Positions 1-8,948 are shown, numbered from the stretch's first letter. The stretch is DNA of 64,000 nt from Crocosphaera sp. (GCF_030064895.1 NZ_JASJEB010000006.1:1-64000), one strand, 5' to 3'. Made by a program: numbers and translations. Notes: generated by a model from the sequence alone, not told the origin.

Positions 1-232
1 AGCCAAATTTCTGACCTGGCTTCCCCACTATTAATTTTCCTCCATTCTTAAAAACTAATAAACTTCTCATAGGTTTATTAGGGATGATTTTTTAAAAAAG
101 TCTTTTCATTTTCTTTTTACAAACAGTCTCTAATGATATTTCATCTCATTGTAATGGAATTAGAGCTAAAGTATTGCTATAATAACCTAAATATTAAATT
201 ATTGTCCTTTTAAAATTAGAGTGTATTTTGTT

Positions 233-493
233 ATGAAAGCTTACGAATTAACCGCAACTGTAACTGATAATGGACAAATTCAATTACCTGATTTTCGTTT
301 AGCTTCTACTTCCTCCCAACCCTCAACGGTTAAAGTAATTATCTTAGTAGATGAAATTGAAGAAAATCAGAATGAATTAGATAGTTCTGATGAAAATTTT
401 TCCGAGGAAAGCTTTAAAAAATCTTGGCAACAAGCAATAACAGGAGATACTGTACCCTTATCTGAATTATGGGAGGAGACAGATATTGTTTGA
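233..493 (+). CDS. small antitoxin-like protein
   Basis: This acidic 86-residue protein begins MKAYELTATV and has the layout of small cyanobacterial antitoxins: a short beta-rich N-terminus (TDNGQIQLPD) and an acidic tail ending in ELWEETDIV. A GTG at 221 is also in frame, but the ATG at 233 matches the usual MKAYE-type start of this family and I prefer it. The stop overlaps a TTG that opens a second short reading frame (486 onward), the normal position for a toxin gene. That toxin is cut off after about 14 codons, so this looks like the surviving antitoxin half of a broken module. The family assignment rests on layout and motif style only. Confidence 0.6.
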   Translation: MKAYELTATVTDNGQIQLPDFRLASTSSQPSTVKVIILVDEIEENQNELDSSDENFSEESFKKSWQQAITGDTVPLSELWEETDIV

Positions 494-527
494 AGTAATA
501 GCAACTCGTGAATTTCAAAAATTTGCC
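486..527 (+). pseudogene. truncated toxin 5' end
   Basis: A reading frame opening at the TTG of 486, overlapping the antitoxin stop, reads LFEVIATREFQKFA. This resembles the first strand and helix of RelE/ParE-type toxins (xTREFQKxx). From about 525 the DNA belongs to an unrelated hicB fragment on the other strand, and the frame closes at 563. The toxin therefore lost everything after its first 13-14 residues. RelE-like assignment from such a short stretch is tentative. Confidence 0.4.
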
Positions 528-626
528 ATGAGTATGAAATTGTTGCCAAGAAAACTCAGGTAAATGGACTAAAAATAGTTGATCTTCTTCTGACCATTGA
601 ATGACCATACTATAATGATATTTCAT
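525..626 (-). pseudogene. hicB: hicB antitoxin 5' fragment
   Basis: On the minus strand the frame from the ATG at 626 reads MKYHYSMVIQWSEEDQLFLV and goes on to LPEF...QQFHTHG. This is the characteristic HicB N-terminal strand-turn-strand (RNase H-like fold). Homology stops at the glycine encoded at 525-527; the open frame runs on to 414 but codes unrelated sequence antisense to the upstream antitoxin. HicB antitoxins neutralise HicA mRNA interferases, but no hicA is visible here. About 34 residues remain, so it is a non-functional remnant. Confidence 0.7.
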
Positions 627-706
627 GATTCACCTTTCATTTTTGCTTGTTTGTCTAGTGCGGTAACTAAGACATATTATAGAAGACAAGATATAATGTT
701 TATAAC

Positions 707-727
707 TGGTCACTGATAACTGATATG
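707..727 (+). repeat. STRR heptamers at Roco start
   Basis: Three successive heptamers (TGGTCAC, TGATAAC, TGATATG) run directly into the Roco start codon, which lies inside the third unit. The same heptamer family recurs at 10305-10339 and 22268-22288, with a related TGATAAA pair near 20625-20640. Confidence 0.6.
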
Positions 728-3295
728 ACAGACGAAGAATTATTACAGGTTATTGAAGAAGCAGCAAGGGATAAAATAGAATCCTTGGATCTTTGGAATG
801 AGAACTTAAATTCTTTACCCCCTGAAATTGGTCAATTAACTAATCTCACTTCACTTTCTCTGTCGAATAACCAACTAACAAACCTTCCCTCTGAAATTTG
901 TAAACTAACTAATCTCACTTCACTTTCTCTGTGGAATAACCAACTAACAAACCTTCCCTCTGAAATTTGTAAACTAACTAATCTCACTTCACTTTCTCTG
1001 TGGAATAACCAACTAACAAATATTCCTGCTGAAATTGGTCAACTAACTAATCTCACTTCACTTTCTCTGTCGAATAACCAACTAACAAATATTCCTGCTG
1101 AAATTGGTCAACTAACTAATCTCACTTCACTTTATCTGTCGAATAACCAACTAACAAATATTCCTGCTGAAATTGGTCAACTGACTAATTTACAAGTTCT
1201 TTCTTTGTTAAATAATCAATTAATAAATCTTCCTCCTGAAATTAGTAGATTAACTAATCTATATAGATTATCTGTAGGTTTATCTCAATCAAATAGTTTA
1301 TCCAGTGATCTTAATATAATAATTGACCTAACTAATACAAATAAAATTGATAGACTTTCTATATCATTTAAAAAACTCATTAATATTCCTTATGATATTT
1401 TCAAAATAACTCAATTAACTGCACTTGATTTATCTAACAACCAACTAAATACTATTCCCTCTGAAATTGGTCAACTATCTAATTTAGAAATTCTCGATCT
1501 TAGCAAAAATAAATTAAATACATTACCAAAAGAAATTAGTAAATTATATAACTTAAGAAATTTAGCATTACGAGATAATCAATTTACAAAGCTTCCTGCT
1601 GAAATTGGACTATTGGCATTACAAAGATTAACCTATGGAAATAATCCCTTACAATCTCCTCCAACTTCAATTAGAAAAAAAGGGGTTGCAGCAATAAGAA
1701 ACTATTTAAAACAACAATTAGAACAAAAAATTGAGCATCTTTATGAAGCAAAATTATTAATTGTTGGAGAACCAGGTGCAGGAAAAACTACCTTAGCGCA
1801 AAAAATAAAAAATAATAATTATCAACTCAAAACCTATGAAGAATCTACGGAAGGAATAGATGTCATTCAATGGTCTTTTCCCCTAGATAACGGGAAAAAC
1901 TTTAGAGTTAATATTTGGGACTTTGGGGGACAAGAAATTTATAAAGAAACCCATCAATTTTTTCTCACCGAAAGATCACTTTATACATTAGTTGCTGATA
2001 CTCGTAAAGAAAACACAGACTTTTATTACTGGTTAAACGTGGTTGAATTATTGAGTAATAGTAGTCCTATTTTAGTCATTAAAAATGAAAAGCAAGAACG
2101 CAAAAGAGACATTAACGAACGACAATTAAGAGGAGAATTTACTAATTTTAAAGAAACTTTAGCCACTAACTTCGCAACTAATAGAGGTTTACCTGAAATT
2201 TTAAATAAGATTCAACACTATATCAGTAACTTACCTCATATTGGTGAAGAATTACCGGCATATTGGGTCAAAGTTCGAGAAGTTTTAGAACAAGATACCC
2301 GTGATTATATTACTTTTGAAGAATATTTAAACATCTGTAAAGACAAAGGATTTAAAGAGTTAGAAGATATGTTAGTTTTAAGCGGTTATTTTCATGACTT
2401 AGGGGTATTTCTACACTTTCAAAATGATGATCTTTTACAGAAAACTATTATTCTTAATACTGCTTGGGGAACTGATGCAGTTTATAAAGTCTTAGATAAT
2501 GAAAATGTTAGGGCAAATTTAGGTAAATTTAATAAAAATGATTTAAACAATATCTGGAATGAGGAAAAATATATTACCATGCGTAGCGAACTTTTAAAGT
2601 TAATGATGAACTTTAAACTATGTTATGAAATACCTAGTCAACCAGGAAATTATATTACACCTCAATTATTAAATGCAGAACAACCAGAGTATGATTGGTA
2701 TGAAGAAAATAACCTACTTTTGCGCTATGAATATGAATTTATGCCTAAAGGAATTTTAACCCGTTTTATTGTAGAAACCCATGCTATCATTGAGAATGAA
2801 ACTTGTGTTTGGAAAGAAGGAGTGGTCTTAACTAAAGATGGTGCAAGAGCAGAAATTATTGAACGTTATCGCTATCATAAAGGAGAAATTCGTATACGAG
2901 TCTCAGGAACCCGTAAACGAGATTTATTAACCACTATTAGATATGAATTAGACAAAATTCATAATTCTTATGAACGTCTTAAATATAAAACATTAGTCCC
3001 CTGTAACTGTTCAAAATGTAAAGGTAGTCAGTCACCCCATTTTTATCCTTGGGATGTGCTTAATAAATTTATTGATGATAAACAACCTACAATTCAATGT
3101 CCAATTAGTTATGATATGGTGAATGTACAGGGTTTAGTCAATGATATTATTTCACCCGACCGAACTCCATCTATAAATAACGAGGAAAGTGAAATATCAA
3201 ACCAATATATAAATAACACAATTAATGTAAATGGTTCCGCTCAAATTCATCAACAAAATCAAGGTGAAGGACAATTCAATATCGATCCTTCTTAA
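725..3295 (+). CDS. LRR-Roco (Roc-COR) GTPase
   Basis: An 856-residue Roco protein. Residues about 20-330 are leucine-rich repeats of the LxxLxLSNNQLTNLPxEI type. The Roc G domain follows, with P-loop GEPGAGKT at 348-355, switch WDFGGQE at 398-404, and the NEKQER motif that replaces NKxD in cyanobacterial Rocos. The COR dimerisation domain spans about 520-790 and contains a cysteine cluster (VPCNCSKCKG) that may bind metal. The polar tail ends INVNGSAQIHQQNQGEGQFN. Roco proteins are dimeric nucleotide-regulated switches; the LRRs probably sense a ligand. There is no kinase domain. The ATG lies inside a heptamer repeat without a clear Shine-Dalgarno. The next ORF is in the same frame 33 bases after the stop and repeats the tail. 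Confidence 0.93.
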   Translation: MTDEELLQVIEEAARDKIESLDLWNENLNSLPPEIGQLTNLTSLSLSNNQLTNLPSEICKLTNLTSLSLWNNQLTNLPSEICKLTNLTSLSLWNNQLTNIPAEIGQLTNLTSLSLSNNQLTNIPAEIGQLTNLTSLYLSNNQLTNIPAEIGQLTNLQVLSLLNNQLINLPPEISRLTNLYRLSVGLSQSNSLSSDLNIIIDLTNTNKIDRLSISFKKLINIPYDIFKITQLTALDLSNNQLNTIPSEIGQLSNLEILDLSKNKLNTLPKEISKLYNLRNLALRDNQFTKLPAEIGLLALQRLTYGNNPLQSPPTSIRKKGVAAIRNYLKQQLEQKIEHLYEAKLLIVGEPGAGKTTLAQKIKNNNYQLKTYEESTEGIDVIQWSFPLDNGKNFRVNIWDFGGQEIYKETHQFFLTERSLYTLVADTRKENTDFYYWLNVVELLSNSSPILVIKNEKQERKRDINERQLRGEFTNFKETLATNFATNRGLPEILNKIQHYISNLPHIGEELPAYWVKVREVLEQDTRDYITFEEYLNICKDKGFKELEDMLVLSGYFHDLGVFLHFQNDDLLQKTIILNTAWGTDAVYKVLDNENVRANLGKFNKNDLNNIWNEEKYITMRSELLKLMMNFKLCYEIPSQPGNYITPQLLNAEQPEYDWYEENNLLLRYEYEFMPKGILTRFIVETHAIIENETCVWKEGVVLTKDGARAEIIERYRYHKGEIRIRVSGTRKRDLLTTIRYELDKIHNSYERLKYKTLVPCNCSKCKGSQSPHFYPWDVLNKFIDDKQPTIQCPISYDMVNVQGLVNDIISPDRTPSINNEESEISNQYINNTINVNGSAQIHQQNQGEGQFNIDPS
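836..1180 (+). repeat. five 69-bp LRR coding repeats
   Basis: Five consecutive 69-bp units encode 23-residue LRRs (residues 38-152 of the Roco protein) that are almost identical at DNA level, for example the recurring block ctaactaatctcacttcact. The flanking LRRs further downstream are much more diverged. This points to recent unit expansion or homogenisation within the gene. Confidence 0.9.
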
Positions 3296-3415
3296 TCGAC
3301 TTTATTAAAAAATAACGAGGAAAATGAAATGTCAAATAAAACCATAAATAATACTTTTCATATTAACGGTTCTACTCAAATTCATCAACAAAACGAAGGT
3401 GAAGCAAACTTTAAT
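3175..3415 (+). repeat. tandem 106-bp duplication
   Basis: Bases 3175-3280 (Roco C-terminus) and 3310-3415 (start of the next gene) are gapless diverged copies offset by 135 bp, a multiple of three. Both encode NNEExExxSN...INNT..NGSxQIHQQNxGExxFN. In copy 1 the codon is ATA; in copy 2 the same position is ATG and serves as the start codon of the next gene. Confidence 0.88.
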
Positions 3416-3718
3416 AACTATGCTTCCCATGCGTCTATCAACAATGCAATAGATGAAATTAAAAATATCCTAAATAAATTAAATAATAAATATTCCAATG
3501 TTAGCGAAACAACAGCAACAGAAATTATTAATGCAGAGTTTACACATATTCAAAATAACCAACCCGAAAAATGGGCAATTATCAAACATATATTTGATGG
3601 AAAACGCTGGTTAAATGGAGGGAAAACAGCATTTATAAAAGTCGGTGAACATTACAGCGAAAATAACGTATTTTGTAAAGCAGTAGTGGGTTTTGGTGAA
3701 GGGTTTAGCGACAGTTAA
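3329..3718 (+). CDS. small protein with Roco C-terminal tag
   Basis: A 129-residue protein that I cannot assign to a named family. Its N-terminus (INNTFHINGSTQIHQQNEGE) copies the C-terminal tail of the upstream Roco GTPase. The middle is helical (AIDEIKNILNKLNNKY), and the C-terminus (KRWLNGGKTAFIKVGEHYSE, then GFGEGFSDS) resembles tails seen at the ends of cyanobacterial signalling NTPases; that resemblance is from memory. GAGGAAAA just upstream can serve as ribosome binding site. The frame is the same as the Roco gene with one TAA between and no other stop across the 33-nt gap. It could be a separate partner, a split-off Roco C-terminal domain, or a readthrough extension. Confidence 0.7.
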   Translation: MSNKTINNTFHINGSTQIHQQNEGEANFNNYASHASINNAIDEIKNILNKLNNKYSNVSETTATEIINAEFTHIQNNQPEKWAIIKHIFDGKRWLNGGKTAFIKVGEHYSENNVFCKAVVGFGEGFSDS

Positions 3719-3736
3719 TTATTAATATCCCACATT

Positions 3737-3766
3737 TGTAGAGACGTTTCATGAAACATCTCTACA
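3737..3766. repeat. 30-bp palindromic repeat
   Basis: An inverted repeat TGTAGAGACGTTTC/GAAACATCTCTACA with one mismatch. A second member of the same 30-bp family lies at 38937-38966 after gap1. It is a dispersed intergenic palindrome that could also act as a terminator hairpin, though no U-tract follows. Confidence 0.7.
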
Positions 3767-3816
3767 GGAAATCAGTTTATTTATTGTATAATTAGGTTAA
3801 AGACAAATTAATAACA

Positions 3817-4131
3817 ATGGCTTCAATTTCCACAGATTATAAACACATTCACCTGAATGAACAAGGTACAGCAATAATTATAGGTTCAACCCTCAAAGTC
3901 ATTGATCTTGTAATAGCAAAAATGGCTTATGGTTGGACACCTGAAGAAATACAGGTTAATCATCGTCATTTAACCATGAGTCAAATTCATTCCGCATTCG
4001 CTTATTATTGGGAATATAAAGAACAATTAGATCAAGAAATTCAACAAGAGGTTGAATACGTTAAAAAGTTGCGTTCCCAAGCAGGAGACTCTCCCTTTGT
4101 AACCCGACTCAAAGCTGAAGGAGTTCTCTAA
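3817..4131 (+). CDS. DUF433 antitoxin
   Basis: A 104-residue protein with the DUF433 helix-turn-helix signature: IGSTLKVIDLVIAKMAYGWTPEEI followed by HLTMSQIHSAFAYYWEY. DUF433 proteins are predicted antitoxins that bind the operator of their own operon and pair with DUF5615 PIN-like toxins. The toxin gene starts on the base after this stop codon, so translation is probably coupled. The C-terminal part after residue 70 is charged and likely wraps the toxin. Assignment by motif and neighbour is firm; activity is inferred. Confidence 0.85.
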   Translation: MASISTDYKHIHLNEQGTAIIIGSTLKVIDLVIAKMAYGWTPEEIQVNHRHLTMSQIHSAFAYYWEYKEQLDQEIQQEVEYVKKLRSQAGDSPFVTRLKAEGVL

Positions 4132-4479
4132 TTGACTTTACCCCTTTATATGGATGAAAATGTACATGGTGCAATTACCATAGGCTTACGTTTGCGAGAA
4201 ATCGATGTTTTAACTGTTCAAGAAGATGGTTATTCTGGTGTAGATGATATCATAATTTTAGACCGTGCAACTACCCTAAAAAGACTTATTTTTAGTCAAG
4301 ATAAAGACTTTTTAATAGAAGCGAATAATCGTCAAGTACAAGGTATGGAATTTGTCGGAGTTATTTATGGTCATCAACTAATGATATCTATCGGTGATTG
4401 TATTCGAGATTTAGAGTTAATTGCCAAGTTAGGAAAGTTAGAAGAATTTGCCAATAAAGTACAATATTTACCTCTTTAA
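4132..4479 (+). CDS. DUF5615 PIN-like toxin
   Basis: A 115-residue PIN-fold-like protein. Visible acidic motifs are YMDENVHGAI near the N-terminus, the conserved internal Asp in VQEDG and LDRATTLKRLIFSQDKDFL, which match the DUF5615 pattern of putative RNases. It starts with TTG immediately after the DUF433 stop, so spacing is zero and start choice is forced by reading frame. Together the two genes form a type II-like toxin-antitoxin operon. All acidic residues expected for metal binding appear present, so I see no sign of inactivation. Confidence 0.82.
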   Translation: MTLPLYMDENVHGAITIGLRLREIDVLTVQEDGYSGVDDIIILDRATTLKRLIFSQDKDFLIEANNRQVQGMEFVGVIYGHQLMISIGDCIRDLELIAKLGKLEEFANKVQYLPL

Positions 4480-4530
4480 TTGTCAAATATCATTCGTATT
4501 GTACAATCTTTGACGAATAAGAAAATTAAA

Positions 4531-4555
4531 GTAAGGTGGGCATTGCCCACCCTAC
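4531..4555. terminator. hairpin between DUF5615 and gcvP
   Basis: Inverted repeat GTAAGGTGGGC / GCCCACCCTAC with a 3-nt loop and one mismatch sits between the convergent DUF5615 and gcvP genes. On the minus strand it is followed by a T-rich stretch, so it may end gcvP transcription. Its sequence is also a common cyanobacterial intergenic palindrome. Confidence 0.5.
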
Positions 4556-4561
4556 AATGTG

Positions 4562-7528
4562 TTAGTCTTCTTTATAAGCGTCCATTCCGTCGCAAGGACA
4601 AATTGAAGGAGTGAAGTTTCTGTCACCATAAGCGTTATCAATACGTCCTACGGTTGGCCAGAACTTATGTTCTTTACTCCAAGAAGCCGGATAAGCTGCC
4701 TTTTCACGGGAATAAGGACGATCCCACTCTTGACAAATTACCGTTTCTGCGGTATGGGGCGCATTTTTCAAAGGATTGTTTTTAGGATCAATTGTACCAT
4801 CTGCGATCGCTTGAGCCTCTTGGTGGATAGTTATCATCGCATCACAGAAACGATCTAACTCCGCTAAGTCTTCGCTTTCCGTGGGTTCAACCATCATGGT
4901 CCCACCAACAGGCCAAGATACGGTAGGTGCATGGAAACCAAAGTCCATCAACCGTTTAGCAATATCATCCACCCCTACCTCTGCTTGGTTTTTCAGGGGA
5001 CGCAGATCAATGATACATTCATGAGCGACACAACCGGATGCACCTTTGAACAAGATGGGATAATAGTCAGCTAAACGAGAGGCCATATAGTTGGCGTTGA
5101 GGATAGCCACTTTTGTCGCCTCAGTCAGCCCTTTTTCCCCCATCATAGCGATGTACATCCAAGAAATGACCAGGATACTAGCACTACCCCAAGGGGCTGC
5201 GGAAATGGCTCCTATGGATGTGTCTACTTTACCATTACTGTTGGGGTTGGTGAATTTATCCAGGTTGGTTGTGGGTAAGAAGGGGATCAAATGTTCTTTA
5301 ACACCGATGGGACCCATTCCCGGACCACCACCACCGTGAGGGATACAGAAGGTTTTGTGCAGGTTGAGGTGACAAACATCGGCCCCAAAGTCAGCGGGAC
5401 GACATACCCCTACTTGGGCGTTCATATTAGCCCCATCCATATATACTTGTCCACCGTGACGATGAACGATATCACAGATGTTAATAATTTCTTCTTCAAA
5501 TACACCGTGAGTGGAAGGATATGTTACCATTAACGCTCCTAAATTTTCGGAGTGTTTTTCGACTTTTGTCTGCAAGTCTGCAATGTCAATGTTACCCTCT
5601 TTATCACATTTCACGGGAACCACTTTCATCCCACACATGACTGCACTAGCAGGGTTTGTGCCGTGTGCAGATGTGGGAATTAAGCAGATATTTCGGTTAG
5701 TTTCGCCACGATTTTCATGATATTGACGAATTACTTGTAAACCTGCATATTCACCTTGAGAACCAGCGTTAGGTTGTAAAGAAATACCATCAAATCCTGT
5801 TATCTCGCCTAACCATACTTCTAACTGTTGGAAAAGAATTTGATAACCTTCGGTTTGGGATAAGGGGGCAAAAGGATGGAGTTTACCAAACTCTGGCCAA
5901 GTTACTGGCATCATTTCGGCTGATGCGTTCAATTTCATAGTACATGATCCCAAGGGAATCATGGAAGTATTCAAAGCTAAGTCTTTGCTTTCTAACTGGT
6001 GTAAATAACGCAGTAATTTACTTTCAGAATGATACTGATTGAAAACAGGATAAGTTAAATATTCTGAAGTACGTTTAAAAAAGATAGGGAATTCAAAATT
6101 AACTTGTTCTGCTATCTCTTCAACGGTGAAAGGTAAATCATCTTTAGCTGCAAAAATTTGCCACAACTCAACCACATCATGAACTGTAGTAGTTTCATCT
6201 AAGCTAATACATAAGACACCTTCTTCGTATAACCTGATATTAATTTTCCGTTCTGCTGCTGCTGCAATCACAGCTTTTACACTGGCATCACCTACCCCAA
6301 CTTTAACCGTGTCAAAGAAGGGTTCCTCATTAACTGTGTAGCTTAAAGTTTGTAATCCTTTAGCTAAAATTACCGTTAATTGATGTATTCTCTGAGCAAT
6401 ATTTTTAATACCCTCTGGACCATGATACACACCATACATTCCGGCAATAACTGCTAGTAATACCTGCGCTGTACAGATGTTACTGGTAGCTTTGTCTCTA
6501 CGGATATGTTGTTCTCTGGTTTGCAGTGCTAATCTTAAAGCAGGGTTTCCTTGTGCATCCTTAGATACTCCCACAATACGGCCTGGAATCTTCCGTTGAT
6601 AGGCTTCTCGGGTGGCGAAATAGGCTGCATGAGGTCCACCATACCCCAAGGGTACACCAAAGCGTTGAGTGCTGCCTACGGCGATATCTGCGCCAAATTC
6701 TCCGGGGGGTGTTAATAGTGCTAAGCTCAAGGGGTCAGCCGCAACGGTAACTAATGCACCCTTACTATGTGCGCTTTCGATAAAGGTGCGATAGTCGTAG
6801 ATAGTGCCATCGGTAGCAGGATATTGTAATAATGCGCCAAAAATTTCTTTATCAAACTCAAAGAAGCGATGATCGGCAATAATTAACTCAATACCTAATG
6901 GATACGCCCTTGTTTTAATGACTTCAATGGTTTGGGGGTGACAATGGGAGTCCACAAAGAAAGCATTAGCATTTTTATTCTTACATAAACCATAACTCAT
7001 GCTCATGGCTTCTGCTGCTGCTGTACCTTCATCAAGTAAGGAAGAGTTAGCAATTTCGAGTCCAGTTAACTCTACTATCATAGTTTGATAGTTTAACAGT
7101 GCTTCTAGTCTTCCTTGAGCAATTTCTGCCTGATATGGGGTGTAAGCAGTATACCAACCTGGATTTTCTAGGATGTTGCGTTGAATGACTGGGGGAGTGA
7201 TACAGTCATGATAACCCATGCCGATATAGGAGCGAAATATCTCATTTTTGGAAGCAATAGACTTTAATTGAGCTAATGCACCGTATTCGCTCTGTGCTTC
7301 GGGTAAATTCAGTGGTTTACTGAGGCGGATGGCTTGGGGTACTGTAGCATCAATGAGTTGATCTAGGGTGGAAAATCCTAGCACCTTGAGCATTTTATCA
7401 ACTTCTTGGCTATTGGGCCCAATGTGTCGATTGATAAAGCTATCAGTAGGAGCAAGCTTATTTTCAAGATTATAAGTTTTATTGTCGTTTGTTTTGGTTT
7501 GATTAGCAGTAATATCCAGGTTAGGCAT
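4562..7528 (-). CDS. gcvP: glycine dehydrogenase (decarboxylating), P protein
   Basis: A full-length 988-residue single-chain P protein of the glycine cleavage system. It decarboxylates glycine with PLP and passes the aminomethyl group to the lipoyl H protein, which is needed for photorespiratory glycine turnover. The N-terminal half ([20 protein letters not shown], then [20 protein letters not shown]) and the C-terminal half with the PLP lysine in [18 protein letters not shown] are both intact. No gcvT or gcvH is adjacent, as is usual in cyanobacteria. About 230 bases upstream I see no glycine riboswitch. The gene is convergent with the DUF5615 toxin. Confidence 0.97.
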   Translation of the reverse strand: MPNLDITANQTKTNDNKTYNLENKLAPTDSFINRHIGPNSQEVDKMLKVLGFSTLDQLIDATVPQAIRLSKPLNLPEAQSEYGALAQLKSIASKNEIFRSYIGMGYHDCITPPVIQRNILENPGWYTAYTPYQAEIAQGRLEALLNYQTMIVELTGLEIANSSLLDEGTAAAEAMSMSYGLCKNKNANAFFVDSHCHPQTIEVIKTRAYPLGIELIIADHRFFEFDKEIFGALLQYPATDGTIYDYRTFIESAHSKGALVTVAADPLSLALLTPPGEFGADIAVGSTQRFGVPLGYGGPHAAYFATREAYQRKIPGRIVGVSKDAQGNPALRLALQTREQHIRRDKATSNICTAQVLLAVIAGMYGVYHGPEGIKNIAQRIHQLTVILAKGLQTLSYTVNEEPFFDTVKVGVGDASVKAVIAAAAERKINIRLYEEGVLCISLDETTTVHDVVELWQIFAAKDDLPFTVEEIAEQVNFEFPIFFKRTSEYLTYPVFNQYHSESKLLRYLHQLESKDLALNTSMIPLGSCTMKLNASAEMMPVTWPEFGKLHPFAPLSQTEGYQILFQQLEVWLGEITGFDGISLQPNAGSQGEYAGLQVIRQYHENRGETNRNICLIPTSAHGTNPASAVMCGMKVVPVKCDKEGNIDIADLQTKVEKHSENLGALMVTYPSTHGVFEEEIINICDIVHRHGGQVYMDGANMNAQVGVCRPADFGADVCHLNLHKTFCIPHGGGGPGMGPIGVKEHLIPFLPTTNLDKFTNPNSNGKVDTSIGAISAAPWGSASILVISWMYIAMMGEKGLTEATKVAILNANYMASRLADYYPILFKGASGCVAHECIIDLRPLKNQAEVGVDDIAKRLMDFGFHAPTVSWPVGGTMMVEPTESEDLAELDRFCDAMITIHQEAQAIADGTIDPKNNPLKNAPHTAETVICQEWDRPYSREKAAYPASWSKEHKFWPTVGRIDNAYGDRNFTPSICPCDGMDAYKED

Positions 7529-7764
7529 ATCAATGATGATGGTTTTCTTATGTTAGAGTGTCACAAATGAGCGTCCTGGATACTTATTGTAATCTTTTGT
7601 AACATTAATCTGCAATGTTTATTCAATATTTTGATTAAGATTATTTTTTTGTCTATAAAAAATAGAAGGTTAGCAAGATAAAAATGAGCAAATAATTATT
7701 AATATTGATGCTCCTTTGCCCACCTCAAAAATATCATACTTTTTATTGTTATTAGCTAGTCAAG

Positions 7765-7992
7765 TTATTGATTTTCTGCCATAATTTGAACAATCCCATC
7801 TAACATTTGACCAACAGTAAAACTATATATTTCCGTCTGTTGGCCATATAAACTTATAACGCCTCTTCTATCAAAAAAATCATCTGGAACTTCAATATTA
7901 AAATGTTCTTCGATTTCCATTATAAGCTCAACCGAATCCAAAGAATCTGCTCCTAAATCTTCAATATTACTGTCTATGGTAATTTTATCCAA
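7765..7992 (-). CDS. acyl carrier protein-like, start uncertain
   Basis: An ACP-fold protein with the phosphopantetheine attachment motif [19 protein letters not shown]. After IEVPD the family usually continues into a short loop and helix IV; here there is about 14 extra residues ([14 protein letters not shown]) before [10 protein letters not shown]. Helix I homology ([19 protein letters not shown]) extends upstream of the TTG at 7992, and the open frame continues to 8067 without an ATG, GTG or TTG before the TAA at 8068-8070. The true start is therefore missing or non-standard. It is not the housekeeping fatty acid ACP; no synthase genes lie nearby. It may be decaying. Confidence 0.6.
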   Translation of the reverse strand: MDKITIDSNIEDLGADSLDSVELIMEIEEHFNIEVPDDFFDRRGVISLYGQQTEIYSFTVGQMLDGIVQIMAENQ

Positions 7993-8117
7993 TTCAATTT
8001 CTAATTGCTCACTAACTATATACTGAACTTGAGAAAAAATATAGGCTACATTTTCACTTCGTTCTGATTAGTTTAATTTTTTTGATAAATCACTTAATCG
8101 TGATTCATCAATCTGTT

Positions 8118-8423
8118 TTATGAGAGATTTTTTAGCAGCATATTTGGTTTTTTCTTCATAGATTTTTCTTTTTTTTCAGCGTTAATCTTAGCAAAATGTC
8201 TATTTAAAGTTTCAATTCGTTCATTGATGACATTACAAATAATTGATAATTCAATTTTATATCCACTTTCAGTATAAATTTTTGATGCTATTTTATAAAC
8301 TAGATCATCACATTGATCAACAAGCATATTTAACCCTATTTCATTGTTAGGTATATTGTCATCTAAATAAGATGAGATAACTTTTTTGATAATCTTTAAA
8401 GTGTATGCTTGATCATCAGTCAT
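8118..8423 (-). CDS. hypothetical protein, probable frameshift
   Basis: A 101-residue helical, lysine-rich ORF (MTDDQAYTLKIIKKVISSYL...) of unknown function. Near its end the minus strand has a run of eight A (8169-8176). Shifting frame there gives RKIYEEKTKYAAKKSLIKQI and ends in SRLSDLSKKLN at 8068, only one codon boundary before the ACP open frame and in the same frame as it. The alternative tail looks more protein-like than the annotated KKKPNMLLKNLS end. Either a natural indel, a sequencing homopolymer error, or programmed slippage would explain this. No family recognised. Confidence 0.5.
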   Translation of the reverse strand: MTDDQAYTLKIIKKVISSYLDDNIPNNEIGLNMLVDQCDDLVYKIASKIYTESGYKIELSIICNVINERIETLNRHFAKINAEKKEKSMKKKPNMLLKNLS

Positions 8424-8536
8424 TTTTATAGATACTCCTAAATAAGTCTAGTTATAATATTCCCAAAATTGACAATTAAGTGATCATCTATCATTGATCT
8501 TTTTTTAATCTAGACTAAGCAATATATTACAAGTTT

Positions 8537-8598
8537 GGGCATAATAATATTATGCCCCTACGAATACATTATTGTAGGGGTTTAACAGTGTTAAACCC
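8537..8598. repeat. composite palindromic repeat, left of higA
   Basis: Three adjoining inverted repeats: GGGCATAATAATATTATGCCC (8537-8557), CCCTAC...GTAGGGG (8555-8580) and GGGTTTAACAGTGTTAAACCC (8578-8598). A near copy of the first two flanks the other side of the HigA gene (8949-8994), and a relative of the last occurs at 22154-22178. Confidence 0.75.
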
Positions 8599-8648
8599 AG
8601 AAAGCTAATTTTCTAATAACCGAAACCTGATTATTATCTAATTTAACC

Positions 8649-8945
8649 ATGAAGAATGTTTTATTATCTAATCCCCATGCAGGTGAAATTTTGAAATATG
8701 AATTTCTAGATGAATTAAATATGAGTAACGATGACTTAGCAAAAGTTATTCATGTTTCTAATTTAATCATCAACAAAATTATTAATGCTGAAACTCCTGT
8801 TACTGCTGAAATTGACTTACGGTTATGTCGCTATTTTAATTTATCAGACGGTTATTTTTTAAGACTCCAGAATGATTATGAAATCATGGAAGCAAAAAGA
8901 ACATTAGGAGAAACTTTAAACAACATTATTCCTCTCAATCAATAA
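8649..8945 (+). CDS. higA: HigA-type XRE antitoxin, orphan
   Basis: A 98-residue HigA-family protein. It opens with the typical NPHAGEILKYEFLDELNMS signature, followed by a helix-turn-helix (NDDLAKVIHVSNLIINKIIN) and LRLCRYFNLSDGYFLRLQND. HigA antitoxins repress their own operon and bind the RelE-fold toxin HigB, normally encoded just upstream. Here the 225 bases upstream contain only palindromic repeats and no higB, so it is an orphan. It may act as a stand-alone regulator or protect against related toxins. Near-identical palindromes lie on both sides of the gene. Confidence 0.85.
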   Translation: MKNVLLSNPHAGEILKYEFLDELNMSNDDLAKVIHVSNLIINKIINAETPVTAEIDLRLCRYFNLSDGYFLRLQNDYEIMEAKRTLGETLNNIIPLNQ

Positions 8946-8948
8946 TTT

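Noticed and set aside
125-150. Second hicB start (MKYH) on the minus strand near 143-131
   Set aside because: Only about 14 bases match the hicB start before an in-frame TAG, which could easily be chance.
836-1180. CRISPR-like regular repeats
   Set aside because: The 69-bp units are continuous coding LRRs without spacers and keep the Roco reading frame.
4667-5720. Plus-strand ORFs inside gcvP
   Set aside because: They are shadows antisense to conserved P-protein sequence; no ribosome sites or independent families.
7529-7764. Glycine riboswitch upstream of gcvP
   Set aside because: The 236 bases upstream are AT-rich and show none of the tandem aptamer stems I would expect.
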